DNA of 64,000 nucleotides from Clostridia bacterium (GTDB lineage Bacteria > Bacillota > Clostridia > TANB77 > CAG-508), in assembly GCA_017936925.1 (NCBI GenBank), contig JAGBEP010000002.1:1-64000 (forward strand), in the 5' to 3' direction. Below, piece after piece: positions 56,518-64,000 of the stretch (positions are counted from its first letter, which is position 1; every line of letters starts with the position of its first letter). The notes beneath the pieces were generated by a model. That model was not told the origin of the DNA. It saw nothing but the letters and a program-made list of their open reading frames with translations, and searched no databases. Both the position numbers and the translations under genes were made by a program.

Positions 56518-57195
56518 ATGGAACAAATATTTATAGTAGTTTTAATGATAATTTTAATAGGTGCAGTTGTTTATTTTAGTATTAAAGAAAGCAAGGAATT
56601 TGAAAAAGAGGATAATAAAAGACAAGAAGATCTTGATAGATATAAGAAAAAGATAATGGAAATAAAGAAAGAATATGGAGAATTAAATTATGATGAAGAA
56701 CCTGTAATGAAAATAGGGGAATGGGAAAAAGAAGTTAGAAAAAATATGGCTTCAATAGTAGATACTAAAACAAAATATAAATCAAATAAGGAATTAAAGG
56801 TATTAGTAGGAGATTATAATAAATCATCTGTATCAAATACAACATCAGTTTTGGAAAGTATGGGATTAAATGTCACTATTGCGAATTCTGGGATTGAAAT
56901 AGTTGAAAGAATAAAGAATAACGAGAAATACGATTTGATAATAAGTAATAATATTTATAATACTGGTCATTGTGATGGACCAGAAACTTTAATGAGATTA
57001 AAAGAAATAGATGGTTTTAATATCCCTGTAATTGTTTTGACAGTTTCAGAGGGAAAACGAGATATGTTTGTTGATGGATATGGCTTCGATGAATATATGG
57101 TTAAATTACTAACACAAGAGAAAGTTAAAGAAACATTACCTAAGTTGTTTAAAGATTTAGAATTTACAAAAATTAAAAGCAATAAGTCTGCATAA
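56518..57195 (+). CDS. Membrane-anchored pseudo-receiver protein
   Basis: ATG 56518 follows GGAAGGAG. The 225-residue protein has an N-terminal membrane helix (4-21), a charged helical linker (22-90) and a receiver-like domain (93-215): KVLVGDY, then YDLIISNNIYNTGHCDG where the phosphoacceptor Asp is replaced by Asn144, PVIVLTVSEG (Thr175 kept) and DEYMVKLL (Lys196 kept). It therefore keeps the fold but should not be phosphorylated. It may interact with the neighbouring two-component system or act as an independent sensor. A longer frame from 56362 would cross the leader terminator and is rejected. Confidence 0.65.
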   Translation: MEQIFIVVLMIILIGAVVYFSIKESKEFEKEDNKRQEDLDRYKKKIMEIKKEYGELNYDEEPVMKIGEWEKEVRKNMASIVDTKTKYKSNKELKVLVGDYNKSSVSNTTSVLESMGLNVTIANSGIEIVERIKNNEKYDLIISNNIYNTGHCDGPETLMRLKEIDGFNIPVIVLTVSEGKRDMFVDGYGFDEYMVKLLTQEKVKETLPKLFKDLEFTKIKSNKSA

Positions 57196-57212
57196 GACCT
57201 ATTGCTTTTTTC
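57178..57212. terminator. Bidirectional terminator between convergent genes
   Basis: AGCAATA and GTCT (57178-57189) pair with AGAC and TATTGCT (57195-57206) with one mismatch, followed by TTTTT. The stops of the pseudo-receiver gene and of the minus-strand regulator lie within or beside the stem. Confidence 0.75.
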
Positions 57213-57639
57213 TACCTAATAACTTATCTATCGAAAATGGTTTATAAATTAAAGTTAAACTATATAAGAAAGTTGTAGGTATTAAGTTTTTTGAATTTTC
57301 GTAATGTGCATAATTTGCTTGTGATGTATTTATTTTATTGGCTACTTCTTCTTGTGTCATATTGTTATTTTTACGAAGTATGCGAAGATTTTTAGATATT
57401 AAATCTAAATCTATATTTAATGGTAAGTATGATTCACAATTTTTATTTGTTATACCAAATAAATAATCTAAACTGAAATTATAATGATTTGCATATTCAA
57501 TTAGTTTTCTTAAAGGAATTGTATCTTTTCCAGTTTCCCAACCAGATATTGTAGTGAAGTTTAAATTAAAGAACTCTGCAATATCTTTTTGTTTTATATC
57601 AAGATTTTCTCTACTATTTCTAAAATTTTTAACTATCAT
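57199..57639 (-). CDS. Tandem helix-turn-helix (XRE) regulator
   Basis: This 146-residue protein has two XRE domains: residues 8-60 (LDIKQKDIAEFFNLNFTTIS, GWETGKDTIPLRKLIEY) and about 83-135 (LRILRKNNNMTQEEVANKIN, TSQANYAHYENSKN). Two domains in one chain would recognise two sites at fixed spacing, which fits the pair of 12-bp repeats 20 bp apart just upstream (57671 and 57691). GGGTGGACGAAA precedes the ATG. It is divergent from the restriction operon and may also control it. Confidence 0.85.
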   Translation of the reverse strand: MIVKNFRNSRENLDIKQKDIAEFFNLNFTTISGWETGKDTIPLRKLIEYANHYNFSLDYLFGITNKNCESYLPLNIDLDLISKNLRILRKNNNMTQEEVANKINTSQANYAHYENSKNLIPTTFLYSLTLIYKPFSIDKLLGRKKQ

Positions 57640-57670
57640 TTTCGTCCACCCTTTATAATTATTCCATTAA

Positions 57671-57702
57671 CTAGGGCAAATATTATTTTTCTAGGGGAAA
57701 TA
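57671..57702. promoter_or_regulatory. Two direct repeats 20 bp apart, candidate operator
   Basis: CTAGGGCAAATA (57671-57682) and CTAGGGGAAATA (57691-57702) differ at one base and lie exactly two helical turns apart, 32 bp upstream of the tandem-domain regulator's start. Confidence 0.6.
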
Positions 57703-57775
57703 GACTATTTTTATATCAAAAAAATAAATATTTGTGCTAAAAACATAAAAAAAAACTTTAAATTTTCAAGATTTG

Positions 57776-57805
57776 TTGTAAAAAAATCAATTTTTGATGT
57801 ATAAT
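57776..57805 (+). promoter_or_regulatory. Promoter of the restriction-modification operon with internal palindrome
   Basis: TTGTAA (57776-57781), an 18-bp spacer and TATAAT (57800-57805). The spacer contains ATCAA, TTT, TTGAT (57786-57798), an inverted repeat ideally placed for repression by the XRE protein encoded first in the operon. Confidence 0.6.
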
Positions 57806-57836
57806 GTCATTAATAAGTTAGTAGGAGGATAGAAAT

Positions 57837-58055
57837 ATGACATTAAGTTATAATAAACTATGGAAATTACTTATTGATAAGAATATCAAGAAGACACAAT
57901 TATGTGATATAGCTGGAATAAACTCTAATGTTGTTGCTAAATTGGGTAGAGATGAATCAGTTCAATTAAAAACAATATTAAAGATATGTGAAGCACTTAA
58001 TTGTGATATTGGAGATATCGTTGAAATAAAAAAGGAGGAAGTAGCAAATGGCTAG
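57837..58055 (+). CDS. XRE-family controller of the type I R-M operon
   Basis: A 72-residue Cro/CI-like protein (LWKLLIDKNIKKTQLCDIAG, INSNVVAKLGRDESVQLKTI, then ALNCDIGDIVEI) of the YozG/controller type. It is the first gene of the hsd operon and overlaps hsdM by 8 bases. Controller proteins delay restriction until new DNA is modified; that role is inferred here. GTAGGAGGATAGAA precedes ATG 57837. Confidence 0.82.
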   Translation: MTLSYNKLWKLLIDKNIKKTQLCDIAGINSNVVAKLGRDESVQLKTILKICEALNCDIGDIVEIKKEEVANG

Positions 58056-59646
58056 TAATAGAGAAAGAGAAGAATTACATAAAGCAATATGGTCTATTGC
58101 TGATGAGTTAAGAGGCTCAGTAGATGGTTGGGACTTCAAGCAATACATATTAGGAATTATGTTTTATAGATATATTTCAGAGAATATTACAAATTACATA
58201 AATGAGGGAGAAAGAAAAGCAGGGGAAACAACTTTTGATTATGCCAAATTAAGAGATAGTGAAGCAGAATTCGAAAGGGAAAATCTTGTTAAAGAAAAAG
58301 GATTCTTTATTCGCCCATCAGAATTATTCTGTAATGTAATTAAATCTGCAAAAAGTGATACTGCAACATTTACAGATGTTGAGGGAAAAACAAAAAGTGT
58401 TAAAGACAATCTAAATGAATATTTAGAAATGATATTTAATAATATTGAAAATTCTGCAAAAGGTGCAGAAAGTGAAGATGACTTTTCTGGATTATTTGAT
58501 GATATAGATGTTAATAGTAATAAGTTAGGTGCAACTGTTGCTAAAAGAAATGAAAAACTTGTTAAGATTTTAGATGGTATAGCAGGTATTAATCTAGGAA
58601 ATTATCAAGATAATAATATTGACGCATTTGGGGACGCTTATGAATTCTTAATGTCAATGTATGCTTCTAATGCAGGTAAGTCTGGTGGAGAGTTCTATAC
58701 ACCACAAGAAGTTAGTGAATTATTAACAAGACTTGCAATAGTAGGTAAAACATCAGTAAATAAAGTTTATGACCCTGCTTGTGGCTCTGGATCATTACTT
58801 TTAAAATCTGCAAAGATATTAGGAAAAGATAATGTTAGAAATGGTTTCTTTGGACAAGAAATAAACCTTACTACATATAACCTTTGTAGAATAAATATGT
58901 TCTTACACGATATTGATTATGATAAGTTTGATATTGCTTGTGAAGATACATTAATAACACCTATGCACTGGGATGATGAGCCTTTTGAAGTTATAGTATC
59001 TAATCCACCATATTCAATTAAATGGGCAGGAGATGATAATGCAGTTCTTATAAATGATCCTCGTTATTCACCAGCAGGTGTATTAGCACCAAAATCAAAA
59101 GCAGATTTTGCATTTATTATGCACTCATTATCTTGGTTAGCAACTAATGGTGTCGCTTCAATAGTTTGCTTCCCTGGTATTTTATATAGAAATGGAGCAG
59201 AACAAAAAATTAGAAAATATTTAATTGATAATAACTTTGTAGATTGTATTATTCAATTACCAGACAATTTATTCTTTGGAACAAGTATTGCTACTTGTAT
59301 TATGGTATTAAAGAAAGGCAAAAAAGATAATAGTACATTATTCATTGACGCTTCAAGAGAATGTGTTAAGGTTACTAATAATAATCAACTTACTGAAAGA
59401 AATATAGCAGATATAGTTAAAATATTTGAGAATAGAGAAGATGTTGAATATACTGCAAAACTAGTATCAAATAAAGAAATAGAAGAAAATGATTACAATT
59501 TATCAGTGTCAACTTATGTAGAACAAGAGGATACAAGAGAACATATAGATATAGATGTATTAAATAAAGAAATAGATGAAATAGTTGAAAGAGAACAAGA
59601 ACTTCGTGATGAAATAAAGAAAATCATTTCAGAAATCGAGGTGTAA
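58048..59646 (+). CDS. hsdM: Type I restriction-modification methyltransferase subunit
   Basis: HsdM transfers a methyl group to N6 of adenine at the site chosen by HsdS. The 532-residue protein has SGGEFYTPQEVSELL, motif I DPACGSGSLLL near 244 and motif IV NPPYSIKW near 318, with a helical N-terminal domain (LHKAIWSIADELRGSVDGWD) and a C-terminal coiled coil. AAAAAGGAGGAAG precedes ATG 58048 inside the end of the controller gene. It is followed by hsdS after three bases. Complete and probably active. Confidence 0.95.
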   Translation: MASNREREELHKAIWSIADELRGSVDGWDFKQYILGIMFYRYISENITNYINEGERKAGETTFDYAKLRDSEAEFERENLVKEKGFFIRPSELFCNVIKSAKSDTATFTDVEGKTKSVKDNLNEYLEMIFNNIENSAKGAESEDDFSGLFDDIDVNSNKLGATVAKRNEKLVKILDGIAGINLGNYQDNNIDAFGDAYEFLMSMYASNAGKSGGEFYTPQEVSELLTRLAIVGKTSVNKVYDPACGSGSLLLKSAKILGKDNVRNGFFGQEINLTTYNLCRINMFLHDIDYDKFDIACEDTLITPMHWDDEPFEVIVSNPPYSIKWAGDDNAVLINDPRYSPAGVLAPKSKADFAFIMHSLSWLATNGVASIVCFPGILYRNGAEQKIRKYLIDNNFVDCIIQLPDNLFFGTSIATCIMVLKKGKKDNSTLFIDASRECVKVTNNNQLTERNIADIVKIFENREDVEYTAKLVSNKEIEENDYNLSVSTYVEQEDTREHIDIDVLNKEIDEIVEREQELRDEIKKIISEIEV

Positions 59647-59649
59647 TCT

Positions 59650-60771
59650 ATGAATAAATTACAAGAATTAATAGATAAATTATGTCCTAATGGAGTAAAA
59701 TATAAAAAAATAAAAGATTTTACAAAAGTATTAAGAGGAAAAAGACTTACTACAAGAGATATTGTGGAAAATGGTAAATATCCAATTTATCACGGAGGAA
59801 TTATTCCAATTGGTTATTATAATGATAATAATAGAGTTGCTAATACAGTTATGATAATTAATGTGGGTGCTTCTGCTGGAACAGTAGGATATTGCGAAGA
59901 AGATTTTTGGGCATCAGATGGTTGCTTTTGTATAGAAAAGAATGAAATAATTAATGATAAATTCCTTTATTACTATTTGCAAATGAATGAAAAAAACTTG
60001 AAATCAAAAGTACGCAAAGCAGGAATACCAACATTAGATAATAAAGTTGTTGAAAATTTAAGTATTCCTATTCCACCAATAGAGATACAATTCGAGGTTG
60101 TTAATATTTTGGATAAGTTGGAGGAATATATATATTGTTTGAAAAAGGAACTAAATTTAAGAGAGAATGCTTATGTGGCTATAATGTATCCATTATTAAA
60201 AAAAGAAAATTTTGAAAAATTTGATATATTAGAAAATTATTGTTATTTTGAAAAAGGTAAAACCCCAATACAAAAAAATAATCCAGGCGTTTATCCTTTG
60301 GTTGCTACAACAGAATATTTGCAAACATCAGATAATTATCAATTTGATTGTGAAACAGTTTGTTTGCCGTTAATATCTGCTAGAGGACACGGAGTGGCAA
60401 GTATTACAAGAATATTTTTTCAATCAGGAAAATTTGCTTTGGGAAATATTTTATGTGCGATAATTCCCAAAGATAATCAAATAAAGGCAGAGTTTTTAAG
60501 AAATTATTTATTTTATTATAAAGATATTTTACTTGTCCCTTTAATGCGTGGGGGAGCAAACGTTGCTTTAACAATTGATTCTTTAAGAAAAGTACAAATA
60601 CCAATTCCTAGTATTGAACAACAAGAAAATATAATAGGTAAAATAAGAAAGTTTCAAGAAATAATAAGTAAAGAAACAGGTTTGCCAGTCGAAATAGAAA
60701 AAAGGCAAAAACAATACGAATATTATAGAGATAAATTATTGAGTTTTAAGGAGGTTGAAGTAAATGAGTAA
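59650..60771 (+). CDS. hsdS: Type I restriction-modification specificity subunit
   Basis: The 373-residue HsdS recognises a bipartite DNA site through two target-recognition domains: the first about 15-130, ended by IPIPPIEIQFEVVNILDKLE, the second about 190-330, ended by IPIPSIEQQENIIGKIRKFQ. The two conserved helices set the spacing. The two recognition domains are unlike each other, so the target is asymmetric. ATG 59650 follows GAGGTGTAATCT. Only one hsdS is present and there is no adjacent recombinase, so there is no sign of phase-variable shuffling. It overlaps hsdR by 8 bases. Confidence 0.93.
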   Translation: MNKLQELIDKLCPNGVKYKKIKDFTKVLRGKRLTTRDIVENGKYPIYHGGIIPIGYYNDNNRVANTVMIINVGASAGTVGYCEEDFWASDGCFCIEKNEIINDKFLYYYLQMNEKNLKSKVRKAGIPTLDNKVVENLSIPIPPIEIQFEVVNILDKLEEYIYCLKKELNLRENAYVAIMYPLLKKENFEKFDILENYCYFEKGKTPIQKNNPGVYPLVATTEYLQTSDNYQFDCETVCLPLISARGHGVASITRIFFQSGKFALGNILCAIIPKDNQIKAEFLRNYLFYYKDILLVPLMRGGANVALTIDSLRKVQIPIPSIEQQENIIGKIRKFQEIISKETGLPVEIEKRQKQYEYYRDKLLSFKEVEVNE

Positions 60772-63700
60772 GTACAATGTAGTAATGGAAATGACAAATG
60801 CTACCGTTGTATCTGAATATGAGCCAGAGAAAAAAAGATCTGACGCATATCAAAGTGAAGCAGCATTAGAAAAAGAATTTATAAGAATGCTTACTGAACA
60901 AGGATATGAATATTTAACAATACACGATTCAGACGCACTTGTTAATAATCTTAGAACTCAATTAGAATTATTAAATGATTATAAGTTTAGCGAAAATGAA
61001 TGGACTAGATTCTTTAATAACAATATTGCTAATAACAATGAGGGAATAGTAGAAAAGACTAGAAAAATACAAGAAGACCATATTCAAGTATTAAAAAAAG
61101 ATGATGGAACAAGTAGAAATATTTATTTAATAGATAAAAAGAATATTCATAATAATAGATTACAAGTTATCAACCAATATGTTGAAAACGATGGTAATTA
61201 TGATAATAGATATGATGTTTCAGTTTTAGTTAATGGACTACCACTTGTTCATATAGAATTAAAAAGAAGAGGAGTAGCATTAAAAGAAGCATTTAATCAA
61301 ATAAACAGATACCAAAGAGATAGTTTCTGGGCAGGTTGTGGACTTTATGAATATGTTCAAATATTTGTTATATCTAATGGAACAAATACAAAGTATTATT
61401 CTAATACAACAAGAGAAAGTCATATTAAAGAACAAACTCAAACAAAAAATAAGAGTAAGAAAACAAGTAATAGTTTTGAATTTACTTCTTATTGGTCAGA
61501 CGCAAGTAATAAAGTAATATCAGATTTAGTTGATTTTACTAGAACATTCTTTTCTAAACATACAATATTAAATATATTAACAAAATATTGTGTATTCACA
61601 TCAGAAGAATTATTACTTGTTATGCGTCCTTATCAAATAGTTGCTACTGAAAGAATATTAAATAAAATAGAAGTATCAACTAACTATAAGAAGATGGGAA
61701 CAATAGAATCTGGTGGATATATTTGGCATACAACAGGCTCTGGTAAAACTCTTACATCATTTAAGACTGCACAACTTGCAAGTAAGTTAGATTATATTGA
61801 TAAAGTGCTATTTGTTGTAGATAGAAAAGATTTAGACTATCAAACAATGAGAGAATACGATAGATTTGAAAAGGGTGCTGCAAATGGTAATAGAAATACA
61901 AAGATATTACAAAAACAAATAGAAGATGATAATACTAGAATTATTGTCACTACAATTCAAAAATTAAGTGAATTTGTTAAGAGAAATGCAACACATCCTG
62001 CATTTCAAAAACATTTAGTTTTAATATTTGATGAATGTCATAGAAGTCAATTTGGAGATATGCACAAATTAATAGTAAGTAATTTTAAAAACTATCATTT
62101 GTTTGGATTTACTGGTACTCCTATATTTGCAAAAAATGCAACAAATAAATCAAATCCAGATTTTTGTACAACTGAACAAGCCTTTGGAGATAAACTACAT
62201 ACATATACTATTGTTGATGCCATAAACGATGGAAATGTTCTTCCTTTTAGAATTGACTATGTTAATACTATTAAGAAAAAAGAAGATATGACTGATAAAG
62301 AAGTTCAAGCAATAAATACTGAAGAAGCATTATCATCTCACGAAAGAGTTAGTAAAATAGTTGAATATATTATTGAACATTTTGACCAAAAAACAAAAAG
62401 AAATTCATTTTATGATTTAAAAGGGCAAAGAGTAAATGGATTTAACTCAATGTTTGCGGTTTCATCAATACCTATGGCAAAAAAATATTATTTAGAATTT
62501 AAAAAGCAACTAGAAGAAAAAAACAAAGATTTAACTATTGCTACAATATATTCTTTTGCAGCAAACGAAGAAGATACATCAGATGGAATATTAGATGATG
62601 AAGGATTTGAACCAGATTTATTAGACCAAAGTTCAAGAGAGTTTTTAGATTTTGCAATTAAAGAATATAATAAGAAATTTAAAACTAATTTTTCATCAGA
62701 GGGTAATGGATTTCAAGATTATTACAAAGACTTATCAGACAAAGTAAAACATAGAGAAATTGATTTATTGATAGTAGTAAATATGTTTCTTACAGGTTTT
62801 GATGCTACAACATTAAATACTTTATGGGTAGATAAAAATCTAAAACAACACGGATTAATACAAGCATATTCAAGAACAAATAGAATATTAAATTCTGTTA
62901 AATCTTATGGAAATATTGTTTGTTTTAGAGATTTGCAACAGGAAACAAATGATGCTATTGCATTATTTGGAGATAAAAATGCAACAGGTATAGTATTACT
63001 AAAATCTTATGAAGATTATTATTATGGATATGAAGATGATAAAGGCAAAAAGCAAATGGGTTATGAAGAAAGAATTGCTTTATTATTACAAAAATATCCA
63101 TTAGGACAACAAATAATTGGGGAACAAGCAAAAAAAGATTTTATTGTTTCTATGGGAAATATATTAAGATTAAGAAATATTTTATCATCGTTTGATAAAT
63201 TTAAAGGAAACGAAATACTATCTGAAAGAGATTTTCAAGACTACATTGGAACTTATACAGATATGTATGAAGAATTTAAACCAAGACCTGGAGATAGTGA
63301 AAGTATTAAAGATGATTTAGTATTTGAAATGGAACTTGTAAAACAAGTTGAAGTAAATATTGATTATATATTAATGTTAGTTGCAAAATATCATCAATCT
63401 AATTGTACCGATAAAGAAATTTTAGGTTCAATAGACAAAGCAATTAAATCAAGTTTAGCATTGCGTTCAAAGAAAGATTTAATTGATAACTTTATTTCAA
63501 GAATAAATGCTAACACTGATGTTATGAATGATTGGACTAAATTTGTTAAAGAGCAAAAGGAAACAGATTTAAAGACTTTAATTGAAGATGAAAATTTAAA
63601 CGAAGAAGAAACAAGAAAATTTATTGATAATTCATTTAGAGATGGTCAAGTAAAAACAACAGGTACTGATATAGAAAAAATATTACCACCTATGAGAAGA

Positions 63701-63787
63701 TTTGGAGGAGGTAATAGAAACGAGAGAAAGCAAAGTATAATTGAAAAAATACTTAAATTCTTTGAAAAATATTTTGGAATAGTATAG
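60764..63787 (+). CDS. hsdR: Type I restriction-modification endonuclease/translocase subunit
   Basis: HsdR translocates and cleaves unmodified DNA. The 1007-residue protein has an N-terminal PD-(D/E)xK nuclease with VNGLPLVHIELKRRG, a superfamily 2 motor with WHTTGSGKTLTSFKTA near 322, FDECHRSQFG near 422, FGFTGTPIF, and later MFLTGFDATTLNTLWVDKN and QAYSRTNRIL. The C-terminal helical part contacts HsdM. Length and motifs are complete. ATG 60764 follows AAGGAGGTTGAAGTA within the end of hsdS. A strong terminator follows. Confidence 0.95.
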   Translation: MSKYNVVMEMTNATVVSEYEPEKKRSDAYQSEAALEKEFIRMLTEQGYEYLTIHDSDALVNNLRTQLELLNDYKFSENEWTRFFNNNIANNNEGIVEKTRKIQEDHIQVLKKDDGTSRNIYLIDKKNIHNNRLQVINQYVENDGNYDNRYDVSVLVNGLPLVHIELKRRGVALKEAFNQINRYQRDSFWAGCGLYEYVQIFVISNGTNTKYYSNTTRESHIKEQTQTKNKSKKTSNSFEFTSYWSDASNKVISDLVDFTRTFFSKHTILNILTKYCVFTSEELLLVMRPYQIVATERILNKIEVSTNYKKMGTIESGGYIWHTTGSGKTLTSFKTAQLASKLDYIDKVLFVVDRKDLDYQTMREYDRFEKGAANGNRNTKILQKQIEDDNTRIIVTTIQKLSEFVKRNATHPAFQKHLVLIFDECHRSQFGDMHKLIVSNFKNYHLFGFTGTPIFAKNATNKSNPDFCTTEQAFGDKLHTYTIVDAINDGNVLPFRIDYVNTIKKKEDMTDKEVQAINTEEALSSHERVSKIVEYIIEHFDQKTKRNSFYDLKGQRVNGFNSMFAVSSIPMAKKYYLEFKKQLEEKNKDLTIATIYSFAANEEDTSDGILDDEGFEPDLLDQSSREFLDFAIKEYNKKFKTNFSSEGNGFQDYYKDLSDKVKHREIDLLIVVNMFLTGFDATTLNTLWVDKNLKQHGLIQAYSRTNRILNSVKSYGNIVCFRDLQQETNDAIALFGDKNATGIVLLKSYEDYYYGYEDDKGKKQMGYEERIALLLQKYPLGQQIIGEQAKKDFIVSMGNILRLRNILSSFDKFKGNEILSERDFQDYIGTYTDMYEEFKPRPGDSESIKDDLVFEMELVKQVEVNIDYILMLVAKYHQSNCTDKEILGSIDKAIKSSLALRSKKDLIDNFISRINANTDVMNDWTKFVKEQKETDLKTLIEDENLNEEETRKFIDNSFRDGQVKTTGTDIEKILPPMRRFGGGNRNERKQSIIEKILKFFEKYFGIV

Positions 63788-63808
63788 CTTATAAAATTAT
63801 ATATTATA

Positions 63809-63838
63809 ACACTAGATTGATTTCTAGTGTTTTTTTTA
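63809..63838 (+). terminator. Terminator of the hsd operon
   Basis: ACACTAGA (63809-63816) pairs with TCTAGTGT (63823-63830), followed by eight Ts. Confidence 0.9.
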
Positions 63839-63921
63839 TTGCGAAATGTTAGTTTTATTACATAAAATACATAAAATCATTAATTTTTTAGTAATTTTTT
63901 ACATTTTATACTATTATTTTT

Positions 63922-63957
63922 ACATTTTGGCATAATTCGACAAATTTTTCAAAATGT
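63922..63957. promoter_or_regulatory. Inverted repeat before the right edge
   Basis: ACATTTTG (63922-63929) and CAAAATGT (63950-63957) lie 20 bp apart, a few bases before a TATAAT at 63964-63969 that may be the -10 of a gene starting beyond the window. No coding frame is recognisable from 63839 to 64000. Confidence 0.4.
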
Positions 63958-64000
63958 ATGATGTATAATAACTCCAATTAGCAATGCCAGGCTGTGTGAT

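Larger units (their letters stand above)
18299..64000. mobile_element. Integrative conjugative element, Tn1549/CTn type (left and central part)
   Basis: Gene content and order match Tn1549/CTn-type elements of Bacillota: parA/parB, LPxTG-like adhesin and sortase, giant methylase-helicase, DUF3848, Toprim primase, MobC, MOBP relaxase, PcfB, VirD4/TraG, Maff2, TrbL/VirB6-like, DUF3846, DUF4314, PrgI, VirB4 and a wall peptidase. Small paralogous proteins at 18396 and 40082 tie both ends of the core together. Cargo follows from 49.9 kb. No integrase or excisionase is in the window, so the element continues to the right. The left boundary is inferred. Confidence 0.75.

Noticed and set aside
57589-57804. 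Plus-strand frame of 71 codons between the tandem XRE gene and the hsd operon
   Set aside because: It covers the operator repeats, promoter and -10 of the hsd operon, has no ribosome site, and its product is low-complexity.
1-64000. CRISPR array, rRNA or tRNA genes
   Set aside because: No regularly spaced repeats of 24-40 bp and no recognisable structural RNA gene sequence were found on either strand by reading.
1-64000. Alternative genetic code (TGA as tryptophan), as in some AT-rich Mollicutes
   Set aside because: Many genes end cleanly at TGA (ung and the MazG-like gene, for example) and Trp is encoded by TGG in conserved motifs.

Overview
The window is very AT-rich (judged by eye), uses TGG for tryptophan and TGA as an ordinary stop (code 11), and has Gram-positive style ribosome sites (AGGAGG variants) and extended -10 promoters. 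Host genes such as an NrtR-like Nudix protein, Ung, a LiaF-like protein and the YfmF/YfmH pair point to a low-GC Bacillota, perhaps a gut Bacilli/Erysipelotrichia or Clostridia relative. I cannot fix the genus. No rRNA, tRNA or CRISPR array was recognised.

Region 1 (1 to about 18.2 kb) is chromosome. It opens with a tail of an unknown gene and an apparently gene-free stretch that I read as a type I toxin-antitoxin-like locus: a 31-residue hydrophobic peptide on the minus strand, a convergent small RNA, and flanking repeats. Then come an NrtR-like regulator, ung, a LiaF-like/DUF4097-like membrane pair, a MazG-like pyrophosphohydrolase, an HD-domain gene split by an in-frame stop, a YbaK/PrdX-like gene with two frameshifts, asnB, an OatA-like O-acyltransferase, a CtpE-like P-type ATPase, a hydrolase remnant, a small nucleotidyltransferase-fold protein, the M16 peptidase pair yfmF/yfmH, and an RdgB/HAM1 pyrophosphatase. 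A two-gene module follows (PP-loop ATPase plus TudS-like Fe-S protein), bracketed by two diverged copies of a short leader-like sequence.

Region 2 (about 18.3 kb to the end) is the left and central part of an integrative conjugative element of the Tn1549/CTn type. Two 21-bp direct repeats at 18186 and 18299 may mark its left end. The integrase and right end are not in the window. Modules in order are: parA/parB; a secreted protein, a thioester-domain LPxTG-like adhesin and its sortase; a 2385-residue methylase/helicase fusion with tnpV nested in another frame; a primase-like protein; an XRE regulator; mobC, a candidate oriT and a MOBP relaxase; PcfB and an ArdC-like protein; and the mating apparatus (VirD4/TraG, Maff2, TrbL/VirB6-like, PrgI, VirB4, C39-like wall peptidase) with accessory DUF proteins.

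Region 3 (49.9 to 63.8 kb) is cargo at the distal end of the element: an unknown protein, an antimicrobial-peptide-type ABC transporter with its two-component system, two XRE regulators around a membrane-anchored pseudo-receiver protein, and a complete type I restriction-modification system headed by its own XRE regulator. The cargo offers the host peptide resistance and phage defence. The transfer genes, ParAB and the ArdC-like protein serve movement and maintenance of the element.
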